Assembly (NCBI GenBank): GCA_003667245.1
Contig: RCNN01000061.1
Span: forward strand, 1 to 64,000
DNA length: 64,000 nucleotides
Reading direction: 5' to 3'
Source: Heterostelium multicystogenum
Taxonomy: Eukaryota > Evosea > Eumycetozoa > Acytosteliales > Acytosteliaceae
Below are positions 24,345 to 34,991 of this stretch, in pieces. Position 1 is the stretch's first letter, and each line of letters begins with the position of its first letter. Position numbers and translations under genes: made by a program. A model generated the notes under the pieces. It saw nothing but the letters and a program-made list of their open reading frames with translations, searched no databases and was not told the origin of the DNA.

Positions 24345-25581
24345 ATGTTTAAACAAATAATTTTTAATTTAATACTGGTCAGCATCGGTCTGGCTGCTGT
24401 CAATGGAAAGACATGTACTCAAAGCTATGAATGTGGTCCTCAACCATTCTCTCATTGCTATAATATGACTTCAAAATATATGTTGCCTGGTATCGCCTTG
24501 GACCATAGCCATCATAGTGTTGTGTTCATCAATAGACTGGGCTCGGTTGAAGGAAAGCCAGAGAGTACTTCTTTCTTCGGTAGAGTTTCAATGGATGGTA
24601 GTCCATTTGAAGTGATTGAGGAAATTGAATCCGATGCCAACGTACCAAACGGACAGAATGTCATCCAACTCTATAACTATTTGGAGAGCAAGTCCATCCC
24701 CTATATTGTCAATTCAAAGGCCACCGCTGGTAATGCCGGTATCGGACCTTATGCCAATAAAGTATTCACCCAAGTCTGGTCAGTTCTCTCACTCTACTTG
24801 GGAATGACTTTCGATGAAAAGTCCAATGTTATGTACAGCTGTGACTTTGACATCAGAAAATACAATAAAATCCCAATGACCTTTGAAGACCGTAGGGACA
24901 ATGTAACAATGTACAAAGGACAAACCTGCAATGGAATGGACTTTTTCAATGGAAAGCTCTATTTTGCTGCCACAACCCAAGCCGGAACTAGCTACTACCA
25001 AGCAGATCTTTCATGTGTAGACTGTGATAAATCAAAATTGACTCCACTCTTCAGTGACTCTGGTTATGTCCACTCTATGGCTGCCAGTGATTCTGACATC
25101 TTTTTTCTCAAGCTCAACCGGTCTCTACCAAGTAAACATTGCCAATCCATCAAACAAAAAAGCAATTGTCCAGTGACACCAATATTGGAACTGTCAAGTA
25201 CAGCGAAGGATATCTCTATTACCAAACCCAAACTCAAATCAAGAGTGTCCAACTCTCCACTGGTACTGAAAAAGTGATCTATGATATCACCACAGTTGCA
25301 TCTCAGAATCAATGTATGTGTGCCACTGGTTTCTCTGGAGATGACTGTCAAACATGCACTGGTCGTACCCAATGGAACAACGGTGTTCCAAAGTGCTACA
25401 GAGAAAAACCAAACCACTTTTCTGTGTCCAAGATTATGAATGTGGAAATGTTCCATTCAAATATTGTTCTTACGGAACCTGTCAATGCAGAAATAACTTC
25501 TATGGTGCTAAGTGTGATCAATGTGATGGTCATTTAATTTGGGACAATGGTATTCCAGTCTGTGAAAAGAACTCTGCATAA
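24345..25581 (+). CDS. Secreted protein with beta-propeller-like body and C-terminal EGF-like repeats
   Basis: The signal peptide is MFKQIIFNLILVSIGLAAVNG. A first Cys pair (TCTQSYECG) is followed by a body of alternating strands (HHSVVFINRLGSVEG, NGKLYFAATTQ, YHSM-type turns, VKYSEGYLYYQTQTQIKSVQL) that resembles a beta-propeller of low-density-receptor or dictyostelid type. The C-terminus has paired EGF-like modules: CMCATGFSGDDCQTC...WNNGVPKC and CSYGTCQCRNNFYGAKCDQC...WDNGIPVC. It is a single exon. Frame changes at the T6 run 25101-25106 and the TTTT run near 25425 split it. Such proteins are secreted or surface adhesion/matrix components in Dictyostelia. A precise family is not recognised. 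The EGF repeats ending in W-[ND]-N-G-[VI]-P are a recurring unit within this protein. Confidence 0.72.
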
Positions 25582-25751
25582 AAACAATGTGCATCATCAT
25601 ATTTAACATCTAAATTATCCATCCATCAGTAGTACTTTTATACATACATCCATCCATCACTAAATCGATTCTTTCGATCAACAAATAAACCTAATTATCT
25701 CTTTTAAAATATTTACCTAAAAATATATCTATCTATTTGATTTATTATTAT

Positions 25752-26469
25752 TTATATTGATGATGGCTTATTTAACCAATCTAGAGTTGGGTTATTTAAA
25801 TAGTCTTCGAAATCGTTTAGTTGAATATGTTTTCCTTCTTTTACATGTGATTGAATAATTTGTCTTGGCTCCTGTTTGTTCGATAGATTTAAATGCTTAC
25901 TTCCACTCTTTACCCATTGACTATCACTATTTCTTCCAATTGTAATCAAACCCAATGGGTTCTCTTCATTGATTTCAGTGACTGCCAAGAAACACATTGA
26001 ATTCAATTCATTATATAGTTTATCTGCCACTCTTCTTGCAACAGGCTCCATGTCTTTATCGTTTGTATTCTCATTGGCATGATAATATCCAATCATATCT
26101 ATTTGATTAATTTTACAGTATTCCTCAATCTATAATCAACATTAAAGAATCATAATCAATATATATATTTATATGACCAACTAACCAACTGATCAACCTA
26201 TCAATCAATTGATCAACAGCAATCAATAATGTACGTCTAAACAATATAGACTTACAACTGACAACATATAAACTACATACTTGTATTAATGCAACTTCAA
26301 ACATTGGTAACAAGGTCATAGAATGAAACAATGGTATTACATCGTTGATGTTCAGCACTGACTTTTCAACTTTGCCCAGCAAGATACCATTGACAGCACC
26401 TGTACAATACTTGAATGAATGTGAATGTATCTTTACGAATGCATCCAATGATATATTAATTTCTGACAT
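25752..26469 (-). CDS. emc8: ER membrane protein complex subunit 8/9 (EMC8/EMC9)
   Basis: Two exons: about 26469-26281 (MSEINISLDAFVKIHSHS...) and about 26130-25752, joined by a GTATGT...TATAG intron. The MPN-like fold of the family is visible: AVNGILLGK, DVIPLFHSMTLLPMFEVALIQIEEYC and MIGYYHANE align with human EMC8 (AVNGLLVA, CIPLFH, LAPMLEVAL, IAGYYQANE), and the last block ends DFEDYLNNPTLDWLN. Catalytic MPN metal ligands are not present, as in the family. EMC8 is a cytosolic scaffold subunit of the EMC insertase, which places tail-anchored and multipass proteins in the ER membrane. A frame extended to 26478 has no ATG, so 26469 is chosen. It is divergent from the proteasome gene. Confidence 0.88.
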
Positions 26470-26916
26470 CTCTTTCAACTAAACTAAACTAAACTACTAT
26501 ATTAGGTTTGATTAGTTTTGATTATTGAAAAAGCCCAAATCAATCAGAAATGCTTGATTCATACAACATAATAATTTATTAAAATAAAATTTGAATTTAA
26601 AATAAACTTTAATTTTTTTTAAATTTAATTAATTTTGATGATGGGCTATTAATCATCAAAAGTGTGGGTGAACTTCATACATGATGATTAAGAAGCAATT
26701 TTAAACAAAATCAATAATATTTTTATTTTATTTTACTTTTTTCTAAATATTTGTTTGTACATACATATTTTACATCTATCTTTACTTATTTAGCTATATT
26801 ATATAATAATAGTAATATAATAATAATAATAATAATATAATATCGTATAATTATAATATATATATATATATTTTCATTTGATTACACACATCAACATTTA
26901 TAGAATATTATAAATA
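26470..26916. promoter_or_regulatory. Divergent promoter region between EMC8 and proteasome beta1
   Basis: About 450 bases serve two housekeeping genes transcribed away from each other. It contains oligo-T runs around 26600-26620 and 26740, and (TAA/TA)n tracts at about 26810-26870. No recognised binding-site motif. Confidence 0.4.
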
Positions 26917-27811
26917 ATGGAAGCTCCAGAGTGGTTATCAAATGCCGTTGATTTAGGTGTATGTATAACTATATAATCAATGTCACTTCTGTAATATATG
27001 TAGTATCTAATCTATTGCATTATAATGTAGACTTCAATTATGGCAGTTGCTTACAAGGGTGGTGTAGTTATGGGTGCAGATTCAAGAACAACAACAGGAT
27101 CATACATTGCTAATCGTGTTACCAATAAGATTACCCCAATTCATGAGAAAAATCTATTGTTGTAGATCAGGTTCTGCTGCTGATACCCAAGCTATCTCTG
27201 ATTATGTTAAATATTATCTTGAATTGCATAAGTAAGTATTGAACCTTATTTATATTAACCAGTGGAGTATCATTTGTTTATGATTATTTACATAATGTTC
27301 ATTATAATCATCATCACTTTATAGCTCTGAAAATGGAGAAGATCCAGATGTACAAACAGCAGCATCACTCTTTAAATTACTCTGTTATGAAAACAAGAAT
27401 AATCTATTGGCCGGTATTATTGTTGCTGGTTGGGATAAACACAATGGTGGTTCTGTGTACAATATTTCACTTGGTGGATCAATGGTCCAACAACCATTTG
27501 CCATTGGTGGTTCAGGTTCAACCTACATCTATGGTTATTGTGATTCTCAGTTTAAACCAGATATGACACAAGAAGAATGTGTAGAATTTGTAAAGAACTG
27601 TATGTCATCCATCAATTAATCAATTATTTAGCCAAACAATCGGATCAATGACTAATCAAACATTTATCAATATTTTAATTTAGCTTTGGCACTTGCTATG
27701 TTTAGAGATGGATCATCAGGTGGTGTTATTAGACTTTGTATCATTGATAGTCAGGGTGTAGAAAGAAGAATGATTCCAGGAGATCAACTCCCAAGATTCT
27801 GGGAAGGCTAA
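26917..27811 (+). CDS. psmB6: Proteasome subunit beta type-6 (beta1, caspase-like)
   Basis: Four exons. Exon 1 encodes only [14 protein letters not shown], the propeptide; the intron falls exactly at the self-cleavage Gly/Thr boundary, so exon 2 opens with the catalytic Thr1 ([21 protein letters not shown]). Asp17 and Lys33 equivalents lie in GADSRT and NKITPIH, and the [10 protein letters not shown] block follows. [23 protein letters not shown] and [16 protein letters not shown] are beta1 hallmarks, and the protein stops at FWEG. The propeptide is short (14 residues). A one-base excess in the A run at 27148-27152 breaks the frame between HEK and IYCCRSG. Introns lie at about 26959-27029, 27230-27324 and 27598-27683. 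The protein is the caspase-like peptidase of the 20S core. Confidence is high. Confidence 0.93.
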
Positions 27812-29697
27812 TTTGGTTTATTAGTTTAATTTATTTTCTCGATTATAAAAGAAGAGCTGAAAATAATAATACTCAAAACAAATAAATAAATGACCTAATA
27901 CACCTTGCAAATAATACTATCACTCAAATCATTCATTTCATCGATCTGATTTGTCTAATTAATTAAGGCGTTTTAGCACCAACAACAATACAGCTTAGGC
28001 TTTGTTTGCCTAACCAGCAAGACAGCTTCAGACACACCAACCGGTTTAAATTTTCGAAGTTGAAATTAGTAACGTTTGAAAAAAAAAAGTGTGTGGGTGT
28101 TGATTTAAAAAATTAAAAAAATTAAAAATATCATATTTGGTTAGTACAAACAATTATTATTTTTATATTATTGATATCAAATTATATTATATTTAAAAAG
28201 TATTGTATTGTAATTATAAAAATCCAACCAACAACAACAACAACACCAAATAAAAGTAGTACTTCTCCCCTCTCTTGTGTTTTCCACAATCATCATCGTC
28301 GCCGTCGTTATTGTAGTCGTTTCTCCACTGTCATCTTTAATATCTAACTAGCGACATACAGGCGTAAACAAGTCAAGTCAAGCACACTTATAGACAAGTC
28401 AAAGGGACAATAGGACAGATATTTGTAAAAGATAGAGATAAGATATAGGATTTTGAGATATACGATCAATCACATTACAATAACTTCAGGGTTTTTAAAA
28501 TTAAACCATTAAATGTAGAAACTTAGACTTAATTCATGGAATAATAGTAGATGGACTGATAGATTCAATTAAAGTTGTTCATTAGTGCTAAAGTCTCTCC
28601 ATCTTCTACATCATAGTAGTCATAGTTATAGTTCGTTCATTTATATACTATTATACTCAAATTTCTTGTTATCTACATAAAAATGATCATTGGATAGTTT
28701 TTACTCAAAGTTAGACTCCAAAGGAGTGTTCGGAACATACTCTAAAGAGATCTACATTATGATTCTGGATTATAATAATAATTAGCTTAATAGTAGTTGT
28801 CCAAGGATATAATAGCAATTGCCAATATCTATAAATAACAATTACAACAAGATAAATTAAATTAGCATCACATCATAAAGTAAAGATAATCATCTGGTAG
28901 TCGTAGTAATTCAATCATTCAATTAATTAACCAATTATCATTGTACCATCAAAAGCTTCTTTTGGAACAATCACCGCTAAAAAAATCATCAACCAAATAT
29001 GTTGTTGTATCACATAATTTTTTCTATCTCAAATTCTCTTTTTGTTTTTTTTTTTTTGATTTTTTGATTTTTTTTTTGATTTGTTTTTCACTCTTTTTGC
29101 ATCCCGCTTGTAATCACTTTTTTTTTTTTTGTGTGATAGATTTACTGCCCACACTAAACTTATCATCATAATAATAAAAACACTACAAACAATATTATCA
29201 TTTTCATCAACATCAATTGTGTATCATAGACATTAGGATCGATCCAACTCTAGATTTTACTGCTGCTCTGCAAAATACCTAGTACTCTTAGGTCAAACAA
29301 CTACTAAACCTCAACTTGTAATATTATAATAACTTCAAGCAGCATTAATATCATACTTGGAGATCATCATCAAACAATATTTGTTATTTTATAAAAGGTA
29401 TAATCGCCTCATCTCTTTATTCTTTGTTATTTAATTAATAGATAGTCTAAGGGGAAGAGGTAGAAATATAAAGAATTAGATAATAGATCGTTATCTAGCT
29501 AGTTAGTTTTGGATGATTTTTTTAGTTATTTTAGTTTAGTTATTATCTTTTATTAGATTAATTTATAAAATTTAGGTCCTTATAAATGAAGCTAACAATT
29601 ACTTTATTACTCAATACACTTTAGATATTGTAAAGAACGCAAAATTAATTTATTTTCACCTACCTTGCAATAATATTTAAATAATATAATAAGAACC
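27812..29697. other. Long intergenic region with a G+C-richer structured-looking patch
   Basis: About 1.9 kb before the SAPS gene. A patch at 27960-28070 is less A+T rich and contains a perfect short hairpin TTAGGC-(7 bases)-GCCTAA near 28000. The segment 28260-28340 (CCCCTCTCTTG..., CGTCGCCGTCG) resembles a transcribed leader. Poly-T runs at 29040-29130 lie in a frame (28941-29171) that is not a gene. Probably the 3' end of psmB6, the promoter, and a long leader for the gene at 29698. Confidence 0.45.
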
Positions 29698-31951
29698 ATG
29701 AGTTTTTGGCGAAGTTTTGGATTTCACCCAATATCACACATAGAGACCATCCTCGACAGGGATAAATACACTCTCGAGGAGTTGTTGGATGAAGATGAAT
29801 TCCTGCAAGAATGTAAATTACAAAATCAAAGATTGATTGAGTAGTAAGCTATCAGAGAAAGACTTGATCGTTTGTTTGCCCCCAGCATTAACTTATTACC
29901 TATCTTGTCAATAGTCTTGTCAAACCCGAACAACTTGGATTGCTGTTCGAGTATGTCACCAAAGAAGCAGCTGAAGATGCAGATAGAAAGCGTAAAGAGT
30001 CATATCCCTATTTGGCTTCAGAGATCCTCTGTATGGATATCCAAGGTTTGATTGATGCCGTCTACAGAGATGAAAACAAATACCTTTCACAGTTGTATGA
30101 GATTTTGGATCAAACCAAACTTCAACCTCTCCCTCTCCTCTCACATTAGCAAAGTTGCTATTAACTTTTTGGGTCGAAAGACTATTGAGGTAAGAAACAG
30201 CAATCATCATCATCGAGCTGGGACCATCAGCTGACTAACATCCAATATCATTAGACCATGTCCTACATTAAGAAGCAAGAAACATTATTGAAAAATTCAT
30301 TAAGCACCTCGACAAATCACCAGTTGTTGAGATTTTGCTCAAGATTATCAGCATAGAAGAGTTCCAAGGTGGTGCCGGTACTTTGGAGTGGTTAGACAAA
30401 TCCGATTTGATTGGTGGAATCGTTGCTAAATTCGATCCAGCTTTGGATTCTGAGGTAAATATTATTCAGCAACCTTTGAACTATGGGATCAGGCTTTGCT
30501 AATTCTCTAATTCTTTAGTTCCACGAGAATGCTTCATTCCTTCTTTCAGAGATTGTAGAATTGAACAACTCCTACACAGAGTCACCATTAATTGTTAAGT
30601 TGGAAAGCGAAGAAATGATTAAGAAGCTTTACCATTTTATTTTAAATGATGTATGTAGTAATGATTATTTATTAAATTGAGTTGTTAACTAATCAGGCTT
30701 TGCTTTTTAATCATATATAGGTACCATTGGGAACTAGTTTCCTCCATGGACTGACGGTTATAATTAAGTTATTGAGAAGACACAAAGAGAACAATACCAA
30801 CGATAATACAGCCACACCAATTGAAGAATTGGGTTCATTGTTCAAAGAGTCACTCGTTCACATCCAAGCCTTAAATGATATGCTAAAGAAGACCACTGAA
30901 GAGAGTTTCACCACTACCACTGGGATTGCTTTCACCACCACTTGGATTCTACAGATTGAAAATTATTGAGTTCTTTGCCGACTTGATCAACTCTCGTTAT
31001 TTATGTATTGATAAAAAAGTTTATTGAGCTTGGTATTCTTACTTCATGTTTGGTAGGTCGCAATTTATTTGCAAAAATGATCCTTAGTTAACTAACCATC
31101 AAACTTGATCTATTAGGACTTGTTTTTCCAATACCCTTGGAACAATTTGCTCCACAGCCAAGTTAGCCAAATTTGCCAAATTGTTTTGGGAAGTGATAAC
31201 GAAGAATTGAAGTTATCAGTAAGTTGCTTTAGTAGATTGAAAGTACTCAGGACTCCTATTAACAGATTTACTATCATTTAGTTGTTGAAAGATTCTAAAC
31301 TTATTGAAAGAATTATTCAGGGAGATGAAGATAATACCAATGAAATTCAAAAGGAAAAGGGAATCAAATATGGTTATATGGGATTTTTGAATCACATTGC
31401 TCGTGTCATTAATGACTCAAGAGAGAACCCAACTGTTAAACAATGTACCGATGGTATGTATAGCGCATTAAATAGCATTGTCAAAGATATACTTACAATC
31501 ATGATGTAATTTAGAAAATCCAAAATGGGCAGTCTTTGTAAAGAACTCATTGCAACCAATTCTAAATCTTGAAAGTGAGCCATTGGGTGATTTCAAATTA
31601 AGTTTAATGATGCAACCAGAAGTCGATGAAGATGATGACGATCAAAAATTACGATAATGACAACGATGGTTTTGGCGACTCCTATGGATCTCAAGGATAC
31701 ATCGAAAGCAACTACCAACAGAACCACCTCTCCTACGATGACGAAGACGAGGATGACTATGAACAAACAATATAATGACGATGCTGAATTTAATGAGAAT
31801 CACATTGACCACTTCCAAAACAAACTCAGAATTACAGAGGAGAATGAACATCAAGAAGAAGAACAACACCAAACAACAACAACAACAATCACCAACTGAG
31901 AACACACCAACTAACGAGGAACAACCACCACCCACTCCAACTGATCTATAA
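29698..31951 (+). CDS. SAPS-domain regulatory subunit of protein phosphatase 6
   Basis: Begins MSFWRSFGFHPISHIETILD, then DKYTLEELLDEDEFLQECKLQNQRLIE, which matches the start of human PPP6R proteins (HVDKLLDKEHVTLQELMDE type). The SAPS repeat region continues with EYVTKEAAEDADRKRKESYPYLASEIL, EFHENASFLLSEIVELNNSYTESPL, VPLGTSFLHGLTVIIKLLRRH and IKYGYMGFLNHIARVI. The C-terminus is acidic (DEDDDD) and then Gln/Pro/Thr-rich, ending PTDL. Several short introns (about 29843-29914, 30190-30253, 30454-30520, 30652-30720, 31058-31117, 31218-31281) and frame changes (near 29840, 30130, 30940, 31505 and 31780) are present. These subunits hold PP6 and steer it to substrates; partners cannot be read from sequence. 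The end at 31949-31951 is chosen by following the Gln-rich frame. Confidence 0.82.
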
Positions 31952-32751
31952 TATATTTAATATAGGTATATCTATAAGCTCAACCCAACAACAACAACAA
32001 ACAAAACACCTCCTTCTCTCCGAAACCAATCCCATCTCTCTTGATCCTATACTTTAGCTCTTCTACTTTTCTCATTTAAACTAAAAACCAAAAAAAATCA
32101 AAAAAAAAATCAAAAAAAAATAACAACCAATAATAATAAAAAAATAAATAATAGTAAAACTACAATTATAATTCTACTTATAATCCTAATAATTCATTCA
32201 CAACAAACAACCATATAATCAACAGAATATTTAAAACCCTACTGTATAACAAAGATTATTACTACGTCACCTATATTTAATTATTATTATTATTGTTATT
32301 GTTATTTCATATTATATAACATACATATAAATAAATAAACGTATCAATACAAATAAATAATACTTTAAAATATCATTGATCTTCTCTTCTTAATAATATT
32401 TCATTGTGTTGATGTTCGAATGAAGTTCAGAATAAGTTTTTGTCTGGTGACTTTGTTTTTTGTTTTTTTGTTTTTTTTTTTGTGAGCGAACAAAGGTCCG
32501 TAGTAATGATTGATCATACAAAAAATATAAAGTTTTTTTGATGATTTTTTATTAATTTATTTATTTTTTTAATAATTTCTTCAAAAACATATCACTCAAA
32601 GCGTGCATTTTTTATATTGATTGAGCTTACACCCACCAAAGTTACACCCAACAACCAACATAATCATTTTTTATTTTTAATAATCATTATTATTATTTAT
32701 TAGTTGTTGTCATATTCAACCTATCTATTAGGAAATAATAATATAGTCAGA
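31952..32751. other. Intergenic region, very A+T rich
   Basis: About 800 bases. Oligo-A runs at 32085-32145 and oligo-T runs at 32455-32485 and 32530-32575 dominate. Presumed 3' region of the SAPS gene and promoter of ATP synthase gamma. No gene was seen. Confidence 0.5.
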
Positions 32752-34272
32752 ATGAATCGTTCAATGATCTCATCAACCCAATTATTTGTTAGGTAATTTC
32801 GTAGATTGATTTTCGAAATGCTTCATTCAGATTCATATCATCAAGCACATACAGCACGACATATTTCATAGCGAAATCAACAGATCGAAAGCCAACAGGT
32901 CAAATCAACAGATTTGAAGCGAATCGTTTCTACAGACTTGTGTAGGGACAATAAATAAATAATTCATTTGGGTGGATGTATGATTAGGTGATCGATCAGA
33001 TGTTCCCACACATTTCGATTCACATATACCTACCTATACACTTAGGGAGAATGAGAGGGATCAACTTGTCTCGTTACGAAACAAAACTGTAGATCAGCAG
33101 ATTGATATTACATTATAGATACAGATAAAAGTAGACAATCAAAGAGCGAATAGTAATAATCTAGAACTTAGTGCATATGATAGACATGAAGCAACCAAAG
33201 ATTAATTTAGCAATGAACTAACATGATTTTATTTATATTTATTTAGAGTTGCCAACTCTCAACAACAACGTAACATGGCCACCTTGAAAGAGTGTACGTT
33301 ATCATAGTTGATATTAGCACTAAATTATTGTTTACTAACCCATATTTTCAAATCAAATCAAAATATCAACAAAATCATTCATCAATATTCAATCAATCAT
33401 TAATAAACGAAATCAATCATTACAGTGAAGGTACGTTTGGGTACAGTAAAGACTATTTCAAAGTTGACCAAGACATTGCACATGGTAGCTTCATCAAGAC
33501 TTCGTTCTGCTGAGAAGAAGGCAGAGGATTTGTTTGGATACAACGAAGGACCATCAAAGTTATTTACAGATATCACCTCAACTGAAGGTATGAACCCAGA
33601 GAACACTGGTGAGGAACGTTCCAACAAGCAATTGATTATTGGTATCACCACCGACACTGGTATGTGTGGTCCAGTCAACCATCAAGTCATGCGTGCTACT
33701 AAGGCACTCTTGAGCAAGGACACCAACAACGAATTCCTCGTCTCAGTCACCGGTATGAAGGGTATTTCACCAATCACCTCCACCTACCCAGCCAAGTTGC
33801 TCTCATCTGCTCGTGATTTTGGTAAGTCTGACTACTCATTCCCAGAGACTTTGGGCCTTTTTGGACAAGATTATCCGTGCCGTTCCAAACTTTGACGGTG
33901 CTTACTTTGTTTTCAACCGTTTCAAGAATGCCATGTCCTACGCCGTCATGAACCAATTCGTCCCAGGTTTCAACTTGTTGGAGCACAACCGTGATAAATT
34001 CTACCAATACCAAACCACTGAGGATCGTGCTGCCACCATGAAGGATCTCTCTGAGTTCTCCTTGGCTTCAAACCTCTGGGTTGCCCTCTACCAAAACCGT
34101 GCCTCTGAAACCGCCGCTCGTATGATTTCTATGGACAATGCCTCAAAGAATGGTGAGCAAAATCTCCCAAGCCCTCTCACTCCAATACAATCGTGTCCGT
34201 CAAGCCATGATTACCAGTGAGCTCATTGAAATTACTTCTGGTGCTGCTGCTATCGAAGATTCCAACAACTAA
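32752..34272 (+). CDS. atp5C1: Mitochondrial ATP synthase subunit gamma
   Basis: Exon 1 (32752 to about 32792) encodes a short basic presequence, MNRSMISSTQLFVR. An unusually long intron (about 32793-33246, roughly 455 bases) follows. Exon 2 holds NSQQQRNMATLKE; after a second intron (about 33297-33424) the main exon starts VRLGTVKTISKLTKTLHMVASSRLRSAEKKAE, the N-terminal helix of gamma that rotates in the alpha/beta hexamer. The dinucleotide-like core reads QLIIGITTDTGMCG, and the C-terminal helix includes ASETAARMISMDNASKNGEQ and YNRVRQAMITSELIEITSGAAA. Frame changes at the GGG run 33853-33855 and the AAAA run 34159-34162 are each fixed by one base. It couples proton flow through Fo to catalysis in F1. 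An essential gene, so the breaks are almost certainly sequence errors. Confidence 0.93.
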
Positions 34273-34991
34273 ATCTAAATAAGATCGCTCCAGAAAGAAA
34301 GTGGATAAACATTGAATGTAATCCTTTATTTTCTTTGGCATATTTTATTTAAATTTTATTTACTTTATAATTTATATATTACAATACAATAATACAATAA
34401 CAATGACGATATTGAAACAAAAAAAGAAAGAAGGTTTAAGGATAAAAATTATATTGGCAGTGTAAAATAAAAATCCAACATTAATTTTAGATTTACATAA
34501 TTGTTTAATTGTTTGCATGTTGGACATTCCATGAGAAACGAAACAATCGAACCAGTTTAGAAACATCTTGGTAGAGAGTTTTTATTATGATTTCTCCTTT
34601 CAAAATGATTTTTTTAAATAACTCATAAATAACTTTGTGAAGAGAATTCATATGATGATGGAAGATTATGTATTTTCATTGTGATAATATAAGTTTGAAC
34701 AGAGAAAAGAGGGATCATTATTAATTAGAGTCTTTCCTAAAAAATTAAAATGACCAAAAACACAATTTTGAGGACTCTTTGCCAGTTTCTGAAAATATTT
34801 CGTTGAATTTAAACAACAAAATTTTAATATTAATTTTTTTATTTTAACATAAAAGATATTTCTGATTTGGCTATTAATCGATACATAAAGATCAATGATA
34901 ACTGATTTAAATTTAGTTCATTTTTTCATTTATAACTTTATATATTATTGTTTGTATTTATATAATTTAGAAAACAAAATTATAGTGCAGG
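34273..34991. other. Intergenic region between ATP synthase gamma and the RING/F-box/WD40 gene
   Basis: About 720 bases. The part at 34480-34560 is slightly G+C richer, with a minus frame (34566-34372) that has no recognisable protein. The TATATTATTG block near 34940 precedes the next start codon. No RNA gene was recognised. Confidence 0.5.

Noticed and set aside
28941..29171. Phe-rich 76-codon plus-strand frame
   Set aside because: It is created by poly-T runs, has no domain, and lies in a probable leader region.
33853..34162. Programmed ribosomal frameshifting in ATP synthase gamma and other genes
   Set aside because: No shared slippery heptamer or downstream structure; breaks are in both directions and always at or near short runs, so sequence error is simpler.
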